A stretch of DNA of 64,000 bases from G965240465 sp965249525 (GTDB lineage: Bacteria > SAR324 > JACQKK01): assembly GCA_965249525.1 (NCBI GenBank), contig OZ252237.1, positions 868,001-932,000 on the forward strand, given 5' to 3'. Below are positions 1-9,672 of the stretch, one piece after another. The translations under genes and the position numbers were made by a program. Numbering within the stretch: position 1 is the first letter of the stretch; every line of letters starts with the position of its first letter. The notes beneath the pieces are model-generated. The model ran no database searches and was not told the DNA's origin. It saw only the letters and a program-made list of their open reading frames with translations.

Positions 1-891
1 GACTTCTTTTTAAATTTGCTACTCATAGGTTTTTCCATTGGCATGGTCTATGGATTGGTTGCCTTGGGTATTTCCTTGATATACTCAGGCTTGGATATTG
101 TCCATTTTGCTCACGGTGAACTCTATATGCTGGGGGCATTCTTCGGTCTTATCTTATATGGGGATATTGCTCTTTGGGTGTATCCTTTTGCTTTGGTGGG
201 ATCCATGATTATCGTGGCCTTGATTGGCATGTTGGTAGAAAGATTCTTCTATCGTCGTCTTACCAGCAAAGGTGGTGGATATACTGTGGCTGGCATGGGC
301 ATTATCATCTGCGGCTTTGGTATGTCTATCGTGCTGCAAAACATCGCCTACCTCATCTGGAATCCCAACCCACGACCTTTTCATGTGGATTTTGGCGATC
401 CCTTAGAAGTCGGTGAACTTGTCTTCCCGCTTAGCTATATTTGGATTGTTAGCATTGGCGTGTTCATCATGCTTGGGCTTCACCTGTTCCTCAAATATAC
501 CCGCCTCGGCCTTGCCGTGCGCGCCGTTGCTCATAGCAAAGACATTTCCTTCCTCATGGGCATCAATGTGCCCCTGGCTATCTCGCTGATTTTTGGCGTA
601 TCTGCAGCCCTCGCTGGTGCTGCAGGCACTCTGGTAGGACCCATCAACTCTGTACAAGTACAAATGGGCTACCTCATCCTCATTAAGTCTTTTGCTGCTG
701 CTGTCGTTGGCGGTTTCGGATCGCTCCCTGGTGCACTGCTTGGTGGCATTCTTGTGGGTGTTGGAGAAAGCCTGGGCGCAGGCTACATTTCTGCACACCA
801 CAAAGATATCTATGCTTTCCTCTTGCTCATCATGGTACTGGTCTTCAGACCGCAGGGCTTCTTGGGTATTATCGCCAAGGTCAAAGCTTAG
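1..891 (+). CDS. livH: Branched-chain amino acid ABC transporter permease, LivH family (5' partial)
   Basis: Inner-membrane permease of a high-affinity branched-chain amino acid (or related amide/urea) ABC importer. The protein is hydrophobic almost throughout, with about eight membrane segments, and carries the LivH-family stretch FAHGELYMLGA near residue 35 and a glycine-rich GGFGSLPGALLGG segment near the C-terminus. The frame is open to the first base of the window and the residues before the first possible start (DFLN) fit the family N-terminus, so the true start lies just upstream. The stop overlaps the end of the convergent argH gene by 11 bp. No LivM, LivF, LivG or binding-protein gene follows, so partners must lie upstream or elsewhere. 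LivH versus UrtB cannot be separated from this gene alone. Confidence 0.88.
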   Translation, partial: DFFLNLLLIGFSIGMVYGLVALGISLIYSGLDIVHFAHGELYMLGAFFGLILYGDIALWVYPFALVGSMIIVALIGMLVERFFYRRLTSKGGGYTVAGMGIIICGFGMSIVLQNIAYLIWNPNPRPFHVDFGDPLEVGELVFPLSYIWIVSIGVFIMLGLHLFLKYTRLGLAVRAVAHSKDISFLMGINVPLAISLIFGVSAALAGAAGTLVGPINSVQVQMGYLILIKSFAAAVVGGFGSLPGALLGGILVGVGESLGAGYISAHHKDIYAFLLLIMVLVFRPQGFLGIIAKVKA

Positions 892-2416
892 TTTTTCCAC
901 TTAGGGAACGGGCATCCTCTTCTAGTTTGAGGAGGTGTTGCTGCTGGGTTTGCAGCAGTTGGAACTGCTGTTGATTTTGCTGTGTCAGGGATTGGATATG
1001 ATTTTTGACCTGTGTTGGTGCAGGCGAACCGCTGTGATTGCGCTGATGGAGCAGTTTTAAGGGTTGATGGAGATGAGCGAGTAACTGCTGTGTCAATTCT
1101 GGTTGGAGATTGGCTTGCTGTAAGGCTTTTTCTGCAGCTTGTGGTTGGATGGTTTGCGCTGGCTGGGAGAGTGCCACGGCTTGTGCTGTGATGTGGTATG
1201 CGCTGCGGAAGGGTATCTTGCTGAGTTGTGAGAGTTGGTTGGCGAAGTCAACAGCAGTAAGAAAACCTTTTTGGGAGGCATTCAACATGACATCGGCATT
1301 GGGGGAGGTCTTTTTGAGTGCCTGTTTGAGGATGAGAGGTGTGGGTTGACACTCTCGGACCAGGTCCATGGCGATATATTTGCTCCACTGTGAGTCACGG
1401 TGATAGCCACTCATGTTATTGCAAGAGATATTCATTAAAGTGGCGATTTGTGAGGCTGTCCAGGCAGCTTTGGCTTTACAAACTTCGGCGAAATCGGGGT
1501 TGCGTTTTTGCGGCATGATAGAAGAACCGGTTACCCAAGCATCTGATAACTTCAACATGTTCCAATAGGGATGTGACAGCAGCAGCAAATCTTGGCTGAG
1601 TACAGCCAGATGCCGCATGGCTTGCGCATAAACGACAGCGGTTTGGGTTTCTGCTTCTCCACGAGATGAGATGGCGTCTAGGCTGTTGACTTCTACTGCT
1701 GAGAAACCCAACAATTGGCTGGTGTATTCCCTATTGAGGGGCCAGGTGCTGCCAAAACCCGCTCCTGCCCCCAGGGGATTGCGGTTTATCAGGTTTATAG
1801 TGAGTAACAGGCGTTCCAAGTCTCTCTGCAATGCCTGCGCATGGGCACACAGCCAATGTCCCCAAGTGGTCAGCATGGCAGGCTGATGATGCGTAAAGCC
1901 TGGCATCACTGTCTCTGTGTGTTGGGAGGCTTGTTCTATCAGCAGTTCTGCTAAGCCAGACAGCTGTTGACCAAATTCTAGCAGATGGTGACGCAGGTAC
2001 ATCCTCATGCCGCAGGCAGCTTGGTCATTGCGGCTACGCGCTGTATGCAGCCATCCTCCAGCAGCTTCTCCTGCTTTTTGGTTTACCCAATGCTCCACAT
2101 TTACATGAACGTCTTCCAGTGCTGCATCCAACCGATACTTCCCCTGCAAAAAAGCCTCTTCCAATTCCAACAATGCAGCCAATATCGGCTGCAAATGCTC
2201 TTGCGGTAAGGCCCCTATCTTCCTCAAGCCGGCCGCATGCACCCGATTCAGCCACAAATCAAACCGCAGCAAGCCTTCATCTGCCATGCCTATTGCTGAT
2301 ACATCTCGGCCAGCACAAAATTGCACCATCAGATTGTCTGATTCCTCAGATAAATGCCCCCCCCACACTGTGCGACGTTTCACCATCTCAAATGCTGCAT
2401 AAGGCTCCGTTTGCAT
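881..2416 (-). CDS. argH: Argininosuccinate lyase
   Basis: Cytosolic enzyme that splits argininosuccinate into arginine and fumarate, the last step of arginine synthesis. The fumarase/ASL superfamily is shown by HTARSRNDQ (about residue 122) and the signature GSSIMPQKRNPD (about residue 295). The protein is about 511 residues, longer than the usual 460, and ends in a Gln-rich helical tail (QQNQQQFQLLQTQQQ) that the family does not need. I start at the second ATG: GGAGG lies 7 nt before it, whereas the first in-frame ATG (position 2431) contains that same GGAGG inside its first codons and has no Shine-Dalgarno of its own. argG is in the same window (59799-61070) but not linked. Some family positions vary (DVHVNVE replaces the common DIHxxIE), so this is a divergent member. 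Confidence 0.9.
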   Translation of the reverse strand: MQTEPYAAFEMVKRRTVWGGHLSEESDNLMVQFCAGRDVSAIGMADEGLLRFDLWLNRVHAAGLRKIGALPQEHLQPILAALLELEEAFLQGKYRLDAALEDVHVNVEHWVNQKAGEAAGGWLHTARSRNDQAACGMRMYLRHHLLEFGQQLSGLAELLIEQASQHTETVMPGFTHHQPAMLTTWGHWLCAHAQALQRDLERLLLTINLINRNPLGAGAGFGSTWPLNREYTSQLLGFSAVEVNSLDAISSRGEAETQTAVVYAQAMRHLAVLSQDLLLLSHPYWNMLKLSDAWVTGSSIMPQKRNPDFAEVCKAKAAWTASQIATLMNISCNNMSGYHRDSQWSKYIAMDLVRECQPTPLILKQALKKTSPNADVMLNASQKGFLTAVDFANQLSQLSKIPFRSAYHITAQAVALSQPAQTIQPQAAEKALQQANLQPELTQQLLAHLHQPLKLLHQRNHSGSPAPTQVKNHIQSLTQQNQQQFQLLQTQQQHLLKLEEDARSLSGKTKL

Positions 2417-2600
2417 CTTCCTTCCTCCCATTGCAGTGCAAAAATCATCCCATCAGCCTTTTGCTCAACAAAAGCATTAAGGAAGGCAAAAGCTTGCCCA
2501 GCATTGAAAGCAGCAAGAAGAAAGCAAACTTGAAAGCAGCAACGCAGCATGATGTATCACCATGCGTCTTTCATGCAAACAGAATTTTTTAAGGAAGTTT

Positions 2601-2640
2601 GTAAAACAACAGGGAGGCAAAAAGCCCCCCTGTGTTGTTG
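2601..2640 (-). terminator. Rho-independent terminator of the gene at 2679-3713
   Basis: Read on the minus strand, a GC-rich hairpin (arms containing CAGGG/CCCTG and GGC/GCC around a short loop) is followed by a short T run (GTTTTAC). It lies about 40 bp past the stop of the minus-strand gene at 2679. Confidence 0.65.
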
Positions 2641-2678
2641 CGAGAGAGGATACTCTCTAAGGGCAAGAAACTATCGGG

Positions 2679-3713
2679 TTACATCGGCCAGTGAAATTGA
2701 ATAGCGAGATTTTGCTCTTTTTGGATAGAGAAGCTAAAATCTTGTTTCATCGCATCCAAATCTTGTTTGATAGTCAACAAGCCGGCACCGATTCCGCAAT
2801 TGCGAAAGATATCATCTTTCCAAGCGAACTGTGTCTGCAGAAATAATTTCAGCAGTTGTTCATGAGATGTTTTTTCATGAATCTCTATACCGTTCTTGGC
2901 TACACATTCATGCAAGACCTCAGAAGAAAAACCTTGCAGCGGACCGTGCATTTTAACGGTAATCCCTTGGTTTTCTGGTTCTAGTTGCAAACACATTGGC
3001 AGACCAAAAGCAGGATTTTTACTAAAATAGCTAAGTTTGGTTACGGCAAAAGTGTTGAGCAAGTAAATCAGGTGGATAGCCAAGGGCGCAAATTTTTTGA
3101 TTTCCAGTTCCGTCTCTGGAGAATCCAGGTTCAAATCAACTTTACCTTTGCTTTCTTTGTTGATGCGCATGCAGACTTTACGATGGGGCTGCATCAACGA
3201 GTCCAGCGGGGCATGCATATCAGAGAAGGTGCTATTCATATCGTCAGGATCAGGTACATTCAGTGCCATTATTTCCTGCTGTACTTTTCGCACCAGCTTC
3301 AACAGTTCTTTGTTGCATTTGAAATTGGCATTGTTGCATTTTTTCTCTTGAATCCAGAACAAGGCTAGGAGGTTGTTCAAATTGCGTGCAGATTCTGCCA
3401 CGGCATGGTGACCAGTTACCACAGCTAATTTCCTCAGCGATTTTATCGCATGCTTCCAGCGGAAAATCTGCTTGCCAGATATATTGTTGCTGCGCAAGTT
3501 TTGGCGCATGATGTTCAGTACACCGTAAATATGCACCAAAATACCTACCACCCCTATAGACAGACTCCCCGCTACGGTGGGGTCGCCTATCTTGCTGACC
3601 GATCCAGCAAGAGGTTGTGGAAAAGACATGGCATTTTCCATTTCGTTTAAATGATTCATAGCGTGTTTTATTCCTTTCAAGTTATTTACAAAAGTTACAA
3701 ATAAGCGACGCAT
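2679..3713 (-). CDS. Hypothetical protein with degenerate CheA-like C-terminus
   Basis: I do not recognise this protein with certainty. What can be seen: a short hydrophobic stretch (about residues 48-70), a helical segment with a His-Ala-Ile-Lys-Ser-Leu pattern (about 88-125) reminiscent of an HPt four-helix domain, and a C-terminal half whose spacing resembles the CheA ATP-binding domain. LLKLFLQTQFA sits where CheA has its F box, and GIGAGLLTIKQDLDAM where CheA has the G2 box (GxGVGLDVVKxxIxxLGG). The N-box region (HLIYLLNTFAV) lacks the usual Asn-Asp residues, so ATP binding would be impaired. No other chemotaxis or kinase gene is near. The start could be 3713 or the ATG at 3659; neither has a strong Shine-Dalgarno. 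A hairpin terminator follows the gene. Confidence 0.6.
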   Translation of the reverse strand: MRRLFVTFVNNLKGIKHAMNHLNEMENAMSFPQPLAGSVSKIGDPTVAGSLSIGVVGILVHIYGVLNIMRQNLRSNNISGKQIFRWKHAIKSLRKLAVVTGHHAVAESARNLNNLLALFWIQEKKCNNANFKCNKELLKLVRKVQQEIMALNVPDPDDMNSTFSDMHAPLDSLMQPHRKVCMRINKESKGKVDLNLDSPETELEIKKFAPLAIHLIYLLNTFAVTKLSYFSKNPAFGLPMCLQLEPENQGITVKMHGPLQGFSSEVLHECVAKNGIEIHEKTSHEQLLKLFLQTQFAWKDDIFRNCGIGAGLLTIKQDLDAMKQDFSFSIQKEQNLAIQFHWPM

Positions 3714-3871
3714 AACTATCGCTCTTGTTTATTCTCACCTTTTGGAGCTACGAACTTGTCAACACCGTGTGGAGCGTTTGTGAGATTTTTGTGTGTGTCT
3801 CTTGGGCTTTACGGTGTCTAGTGGCTTTGTGTACGCACCATAAAGAACCCGCAATATGCTAGGCTTTTGGT

Positions 3872-3901
3872 ATGAAGAAAAGCGGTATGAAGAAAAGCGG
3901 T
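3872..3901 (+). repeat. 15-bp tandem repeat at the thiL start
   Basis: Two exact head-to-tail copies of ATGAAGAAAAGCGGT cover the thiL start codon, duplicating the start and first five codons in frame. Confidence 0.95.
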
Positions 3902-4864
3902 CTGGAATTTGATTGGATAACACGCTTGCTAACAAGCGCAGAAAAATTCAAAGGTGCAGCCGACAACCTGCCTAACGGTGCCGTTGGACCTGGGGATGAT
4001 TGTGCCCTCTGGCCAATCGGCGACAAAAACCTGCTGCTCACTTGCGATATTGCTGTTGCAGGACGCCACTTTCAGCCAGGCATATCCCCATGGGATGCTG
4101 TTGGCTGGCGACTGGCTTGTGCCAATATCAGCGATGTAATCGCCTGCGGAGGCACTCCTCTGGCAGCACTTATCTCCACAAGCTCGCCTGCCACCATCAA
4201 CAATCAACCTGCAAACCGAGTCCTAGCAGCTGTTCATGATGGTCTCTATCAAGCTGCCAACCACTACCGCTTTCACATAATAGGCGGCAACCTTAGCCAA
4301 GCAGACACCCTCGCCTTTGACCTCTTCATGCTCGGTGAAAGCAAACGCTTTATTCCACGCTCAGGCGTCCGCCCAGGTGATTGGCTCGCCCTCAGCGGCA
4401 CACTCGGAGAAGCCGAAGCTGGTCGCATGGCACTGCAAGAAACGCAACAGCGCCAACCTTCTCCAGATGAACATACCCTCATCCAATACTGGCTAAAACC
4501 AACCATCCCTGTGCAATTGGCACCATGGCTGCAACAACACGCCCACGCTGCTATTGATATCAGTGACGGTCTCTCCAGCGAACTCCATCACCTCGCCAAT
4601 GCCAGCAAAGTCCAACTCCATATCCAAAGCCATTCCCTCCCCAGCACATCTCTGTTATCACGCTGGTTAAAAGCGCATCAACAAAACCCCACCGAATGGA
4701 TTCTCAATTCGGGTGAATGTTGGCAGCTGCTCATCACAGGCCCACCCAAGTTCCAACAACAAGCAGAACAACAAGGTCTTACCATCATCGGACACGCCCA
4801 AGCAGGTAGGGGTGTCTTTCTCAATCAACAACCCCTGTATCCCCGGGGCTTTACCCACTTCTAA
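3872..4864 (+). CDS. thiL: Thiamine-monophosphate kinase
   Basis: Phosphorylates thiamine monophosphate to thiamine pyrophosphate with ATP, in the cytosol. The PurM/ThiL fold is shown by GPGDDCAL (Asp42-Asp43 at the metal-ATP site) and the family motif NISDVIACGGTPLAAL (about residues 89-104), then AIDISDGLSSELHHL. Length of 330 residues is normal. The gene starts with an exact 15-bp tandem duplication, so two ATGs 15 bp apart encode MKKSG twice; either may start, and no clear Shine-Dalgarno decides between them. It is a single-gene unit, convergent with ruvB 30 bp downstream, and not linked to ribE/nusB as it is in many proteobacteria. Confidence 0.92.
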   Translation: MKKSGMKKSGLEFDWITRLLTSAEKFKGAADNLPNGAVGPGDDCALWPIGDKNLLLTCDIAVAGRHFQPGISPWDAVGWRLACANISDVIACGGTPLAALISTSSPATINNQPANRVLAAVHDGLYQAANHYRFHIIGGNLSQADTLAFDLFMLGESKRFIPRSGVRPGDWLALSGTLGEAEAGRMALQETQQRQPSPDEHTLIQYWLKPTIPVQLAPWLQQHAHAAIDISDGLSSELHHLANASKVQLHIQSHSLPSTSLLSRWLKAHQQNPTEWILNSGECWQLLITGPPKFQQQAEQQGLTIIGHAQAGRGVFLNQQPLYPRGFTHF

Positions 4865-4893
4865 AAAACTTCACAACCCCCCATTTTTGTCAA

Positions 4894-6003
4894 TCAGAAC
4901 AACTGCGATTGCGGCGGCATGATTCCGATGTGTTCAAAGGCTTTGGGGGTGGCGATACGTCCTCGGGAAGTTTTTTGAATGAAACCTTGCTGAATGAGGA
5001 AGGGTTCGTAGATTTCTTGTATGGCGTCTGGAGTTTCCGAGAGAGCTGCGGAGATGGTGCTAAGACCGACTGGTTTGCCCTGGAATTGTTTGGTGAGAAG
5101 GGCTAGAAATTGCTGGTCAAAAAGATCTAGTCCTAGGTGATCTATGCCCATTTTTTTAAGGGTGTTTTTGACATTAGCGGTGCTGATAGAGGATGTTTTT
5201 TGTTGTTGTGTAAAGTCTTGCAGCCTTTTGAGCAGGCGATTAACAACCCGCGGGGTGCCTCTGGAACGTTGGGCAAGGGTGAGGGCAGCGTTTTTTTGCA
5301 GGGAGATTTGAAGCAATTTGGCGGAACGCAGGGCGAGGGTGCTGAGTTCTTGGGTTGAGTAGTAAGAGAGGCGCAGGGGAATGCCGAAGCGGTCTCTGAG
5401 AGGAGCGCTGAGCAGTCCTGCGCGTGTGGTTGCACCAATGAGGGTGAAGTTGGGCAGCGTAATGGCCACAATGCGTGCCATGGGTCCTTGCCCGATGATG
5501 ATATCCAGTTTAAAATCTTCCATGGCGCCGTAGAGGAGTTCTTCTACGTTGGGTCTCATGCGATGAATTTCGTCAACAAAGAGGACACCATTTTTGGGAA
5601 TGTTGGTGAGAATGGCAGCGAGGTCTCCTGGTTTTTCTAGTAAGGGACCGGAGATAGAGCGCAAGGGTGCTCGCATTTCATGTGCGAGTACATGAGCGAG
5701 GGTGGTTTTGCCCAGTCCTGGTGCTCCGCTAAGCAAAACGTGGTCTAGCGGCAAGCCGCGGTTTTGGGCAGCTTTGAGATAGACTTGCAGATTATCGCAA
5801 ATGCCTTTTTGCCCAATGAAATCTTTCAAGTGGAGGGGGCGCAGCTGCGAGAAGCTGGATTCGGCAGGAGAGCTGCCATGGTTAGCAGCGCCTCCATTGG
5901 TATTGTCGGCAGAGGCTATGGTAGCCGGGGCATCCGCACTTGAAACGGGAACGGTATCACCTGCAGATGCTTGGTGAGGAGAACGCGGGGGGTTGGCATC
6001 CAT
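4894..6003 (-). CDS. ruvB: Holliday junction branch migration ATPase RuvB
   Basis: Hexameric AAA+ motor that, with RuvA, drives branch migration of Holliday junctions during recombinational repair. Walker A is GAPGLGKTT (residues 93-101), Walker B LFVDEIHR (Asp144-Glu145), sensor 1 GATTRAGLL, and the C-terminal winged helix ends with RGRIATPKAFEHIG. The protein has about 50 extra residues at the N-terminus, Ala/Ser/Asn-rich and low in complexity. AGGA 8 nt before the ATG supports this long form. ruvA and ruvC are not adjacent, unlike the common ruvCAB order. Convergent with thiL. Confidence 0.95.
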   Translation of the reverse strand: MDANPPRSPHQASAGDTVPVSSADAPATIASADNTNGGAANHGSSPAESSFSQLRPLHLKDFIGQKGICDNLQVYLKAAQNRGLPLDHVLLSGAPGLGKTTLAHVLAHEMRAPLRSISGPLLEKPGDLAAILTNIPKNGVLFVDEIHRMRPNVEELLYGAMEDFKLDIIIGQGPMARIVAITLPNFTLIGATTRAGLLSAPLRDRFGIPLRLSYYSTQELSTLALRSAKLLQISLQKNAALTLAQRSRGTPRVVNRLLKRLQDFTQQQKTSSISTANVKNTLKKMGIDHLGLDLFDQQFLALLTKQFQGKPVGLSTISAALSETPDAIQEIYEPFLIQQGFIQKTSRGRIATPKAFEHIGIMPPQSQLF

Positions 6004-6231
6004 GCCAGGGTTCCTGCTGAAAGAAAAAGGATGATTGCTTGTTTCAGTATGGGCTAGTTGTTTTCGGTTTACCTATAAAAGAATGGTCACGAGTCTAGTA
6101 CAAATGCAAGGAAAATTCGGGCTTTACAAGTAGACAAGTGCAGGGGATAATCATAAATATTAGCCAGTGCGGCTTGGCAGATATCATTAAGGAATGATGC
6201 TTGATCGTACTACTCTCTTGGGCAGTCACGG

Positions 6232-7077
6232 ATGAATAGCCTGTTATTATCTTCATGGAGACTTGCAAGGGATTTCCCATGCTGGGTCTTGCTGCCTGCA
6301 AAAAAGGCTAAGCAATTATGGGGGGGGGTGCTGTTACTGCTGGCTGTATGGACGACAGGCTGCAGTGCTACAGAATTTGCGCCTAGTGCGTCTTCGGGAC
6401 AGGTGATTCTCTGGCCCAGCGCACACGACCAAATCAGTAGACATGTACTGCGTGTGGGCACAGAGGTGTTGAATACCAATGAAGCATCTTTTCAGCTGGA
6501 CAGCCTGCACTATGGTCTGCAATTGGGTGGACTTCAAATTGCTACCGATAGTCGTTACACCAACGATCCCCGACACGACTTTGATTATCAGGAAGCCCGT
6601 CTGAAACTACGGCTTTTTGAATCTCACCAGCAGCGTTTTGCCATGGCTTTGGGTGCTCTGGGTCGCTTCACTGAGAGTAGCAGCCAGCGTGAGCGCCGCA
6701 TAGATAATCGTACTTCTTCTTTATTGGGCGTGTTCACTATGGAACTCTATCCCTTTGTACAAGGGGGGGGAATACGCACCAACTTTTATCTTGATAACCG
6801 TGTTGGTTCCCTAGGACTGGAATTTCAGATAAATGATACCTTCAAATTGGTGGCTGAGGGCGAATATTTTCATGCACGCAAGCATCGTCTTGAAAGAGCG
6901 TATGAGGAAGAGAGGCTTGAAGCCATACGGCTTGGTAGGACGGAACCGCAAAAGCCAGAAATTGATTACACCAACCACCGTAGCGGGCTAGAGATCAGCA
7001 ACAGTGCTTATTATATACAACTATTGACGGGGGATGAATTGGGAGGCTTTGTCATACAAACGGGGATAAGCTTTTAG
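6232..7077 (+). CDS. Putative outer-membrane beta-barrel lipoprotein
   Basis: Function not recognised. The N-terminus has a hydrophobic core ending in a lipobox (AVWTTGC, Cys44), after an unusually long 30-residue leader. The rest alternates hydrophobic and polar residues as short beta-strands (NFYLDNRVGSLGLEFQI, TFKLVAEGEYF, YYIQLL, GGFVIQTGISF) and ends in Phe, the usual C-terminal residue of outer-membrane barrels. A surface-exposed acidic and basic insertion (about residues 220-245) breaks the barrel pattern. The next gene begins 30 bp downstream on the same strand and is probably co-transcribed. Confidence 0.6.
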   Translation: MNSLLLSSWRLARDFPCWVLLPAKKAKQLWGGVLLLLAVWTTGCSATEFAPSASSGQVILWPSAHDQISRHVLRVGTEVLNTNEASFQLDSLHYGLQLGGLQIATDSRYTNDPRHDFDYQEARLKLRLFESHQQRFAMALGALGRFTESSSQRERRIDNRTSSLLGVFTMELYPFVQGGGIRTNFYLDNRVGSLGLEFQINDTFKLVAEGEYFHARKHRLERAYEEERLEAIRLGRTEPQKPEIDYTNHRSGLEISNSAYYIQLLTGDELGGFVIQTGISF

Positions 7078-7107
7078 CTTGTTCGGTGAATATTAGAAGG
7101 TGCCGAC

Positions 7108-9585
7108 ATGTTGGTAAAAATACTGGCTTTGGGTTTGGAACCGCAGGCTTGGGAGAGTCTGTTTGCCTGCTTGCGTGAACGATTACCGCAATTGCCCATG
7201 GCTGCAGCTATGTACTGCAATGCTTTGGAGATAGCTGGTTTAAGGGAGCGTTTACAAGGCTACCATGAGGAAAGCTGTGATGTGCTGTTGTGCGGGCTAA
7301 TGCTAGACAGCAGTTTGCGAGAACAGTTGGAACTGGTAGAGGATATTTGCCAGCAGCAGCCCAAGAATCCGATGGCTTTGGTATTGCCCGGGGGGGGACA
7401 CCAGCTGCGCAAGCTGGCGGCGAGCAATTTGTCGCTGCAAGTGGAAATTCCTGACCGCCCGCCGCTTTCACTGTACAGCCCCAGTCTACTGATAGACAAT
7501 TTACCGCCCCATTTCCCCTTGGTACGGGTAGATGCTGCTATCCAGAGGCTGATTTTTCATGGCGGCGGGCCTTTTTCACGACGTATGCAGCCGCATCAAT
7601 TGCCCGATAATTCCCTGGTGGCACTAGACATGCTGGAGAGCATCCATGACGAACAAGACACCCCCTGTTCTCCCCGCCGTTGGCTAAAGAAAATCTTACG
7701 GCAGGCAGGTGTACAGCCAGCTGCTAAACCTGTTGGTTTATTGAAGGATGCCAAAGGGTTGTTTTTATTCCCTGGTGTGCCTGTTGGAGAAATTCGTTGT
7801 CTTGAGCTGAACGGGTTACGCTTTGATTATTGGTTGGATACTGCCCCAAATTCCCAGTTGCCCGGCTTTGAACAGCTGGCAGAACAACTATCCTCTTGCG
7901 GTCGCACACAAGCCCGTAGCTGGGAAAACGTCTTTCAGAGCATTCGCCAAATGGAATACAAAACCGATGTGCCTATCTGGCTGCAAGGGGGCTCTCCCTT
8001 GCTGCGTGAAAGCTTGCTGCATCTGTTACAGCAGCAGGGACACCAAGATGTACAGCTACGACCGCAATCATCCTCTTTCCTGCTTCGCGAACCTTCCTTG
8101 CTGCTGCACTTAGATTGCACACCTCCTGCTGCAGAAGCTCATATAGAACCTCCACAGATCCTGCTTTTAGGGAATGAACTCCAGCAGCTGATGCAGCCGC
8201 TTCATCCCCTGGCAGATTGGCGCACCTTGCGATTTCAAGCTCCAAGCGAGGATAACCCTCAGATTCCCACAAACACAGATGAAAATGCCAAAATCTTACC
8301 TGCCCCCAATCCGCCAACAATGCTTGACCGCCAGTTGCAAAATTTTCAACACCGCCGTGATAAGTTGCACGATGCGGTCAATATGACGCACAAACGCATA
8401 CTTATGCTGCAACAAACCTGTGATATCCACTCTGAGGCGCTAGCACAATTACAGCTTCTCCTTGGAGAAAATTCTCCTCTCACTAACTGGAACGAAGCAT
8501 CTTCCCCACAAGCACAGAAAATCTTATTGCTCTCCCATGACCCCGAAGAAGCAGCCCAGTGCATGCACTCCCTTGCTCATATCCCGCAACGCCGATGGTT
8601 AGACCTGCATCCCATTCAAGATGCCGAAACTTTGCTGCGTTTCCCGCTGCATCAACTGCATGCTGCTGCCTGTTCTTCCCAACCCCCTGTCTCAGCCCAG
8701 GATATTTCGCCGTCCGTGGTTAATGTTGACTCCGAATCTGCCGTTGAAAGCGATACTAAAACCAGCCCTGAAACATCGTCCGAGCTGGCTGTATCCATGG
8801 TCCTGATTTCTGCCCGCGCCCGATCCCGCCTACTTCAGCTACAAGAAGCAATACAACAAGAACTGCAGCAATCTCAAAATACCCTGCTTACTCTCCAAGA
8901 ACGTGCTGATTTCTATCGCTTAGAACGCAGCAAACAAGCAGCTGAGGCTCCTGCGCTTGTCTCCAGCTGGACACTTGCCACCATCCAACAATGGCTAACG
9001 CAGCATCAACCCTGGAGACAGGCATTGGAATGCGTCTGCCGACAAACAGAACGCATCTGGCTGGCACCTGCCAACATCCACCATATCGGCATTTCCGCTT
9101 CCTCAAACCAAAATCGCAACGCCGTACTTGCTGCCTGTCAGCAAATCTTTCCCCTACTTAGAAAACAACACCATTCAGCACCCCCTTTTAGCTACAAGCC
9201 AGAAGAACAATCCCTGCCCCCCAACCAACACCCTAATGCCGATGCCTTCCAGCAATATATCCAGATGCTCTCTGCCCAATTTTCTGCCCAGCATGTCCAT
9301 CTTCTGCTCATTGAACATCCTTACACTGTTGCCCTGGCTATTCTTAGCGCTCTGCGGCAGTTGCCGCATTTTCAATCCACCCCTGCCATCCTGTTGATTC
9401 CAGACCTACAAATACCCTCTGCTTCCAATACGCTTCCCTATACCCGCATCTGCTGGGCTCCCAGAATCGGCAGTCTCACCAGCGATGATGTGGCTTCGGC
9501 TATCCGATGCCGTATCCAGCAATACGCCTCCATTAATTTTCAAGCAGACATCTCACCAGGGCAAGCAGCCCAACATACTCCCTGA
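7108..9585 (+). CDS. Large hypothetical cytosolic protein (825 aa)
   Basis: I do not recognise this protein. It has no signal peptide or clear membrane segment. Several stretches look like short Rossmann or receiver-type beta-strands (CDVLLCGLML, KILLLSHDPEE, HVHLLLIEHP, AILLIPDLQ), and there are Gln-rich predicted coiled-coil segments (about residues 415-455 and 575-625). Linkers rich in Pro, Ser and Thr separate these parts. AGAAGGTG lies 7 nt before the ATG, and the gene follows the outer-membrane lipoprotein by 30 bp. The two may act together at the envelope, but nothing in the sequence says how. Confidence 0.6.
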   Translation: MLVKILALGLEPQAWESLFACLRERLPQLPMAAAMYCNALEIAGLRERLQGYHEESCDVLLCGLMLDSSLREQLELVEDICQQQPKNPMALVLPGGGHQLRKLAASNLSLQVEIPDRPPLSLYSPSLLIDNLPPHFPLVRVDAAIQRLIFHGGGPFSRRMQPHQLPDNSLVALDMLESIHDEQDTPCSPRRWLKKILRQAGVQPAAKPVGLLKDAKGLFLFPGVPVGEIRCLELNGLRFDYWLDTAPNSQLPGFEQLAEQLSSCGRTQARSWENVFQSIRQMEYKTDVPIWLQGGSPLLRESLLHLLQQQGHQDVQLRPQSSSFLLREPSLLLHLDCTPPAAEAHIEPPQILLLGNELQQLMQPLHPLADWRTLRFQAPSEDNPQIPTNTDENAKILPAPNPPTMLDRQLQNFQHRRDKLHDAVNMTHKRILMLQQTCDIHSEALAQLQLLLGENSPLTNWNEASSPQAQKILLLSHDPEEAAQCMHSLAHIPQRRWLDLHPIQDAETLLRFPLHQLHAAACSSQPPVSAQDISPSVVNVDSESAVESDTKTSPETSSELAVSMVLISARARSRLLQLQEAIQQELQQSQNTLLTLQERADFYRLERSKQAAEAPALVSSWTLATIQQWLTQHQPWRQALECVCRQTERIWLAPANIHHIGISASSNQNRNAVLAACQQIFPLLRKQHHSAPPFSYKPEEQSLPPNQHPNADAFQQYIQMLSAQFSAQHVHLLLIEHPYTVALAILSALRQLPHFQSTPAILLIPDLQIPSASNTLPYTRICWAPRIGSLTSDDVASAIRCRIQQYASINFQADISPGQAAQHTP

Positions 9586-9672
9586 AAGCCGCTCCTGTAC
9601 AGAGAAAGCTGCATCCAGCAAAGAACCTCTTGTGTGAGGCCAAGCCCCCTGCAAATCCAGGCAGAAGGGGAA

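Noticed and set aside
403..900. Minus-strand frame of 165 aa across livH
   Set aside because: It lies wholly inside livH, has low-complexity polar composition and no start signals; livH is the real gene.
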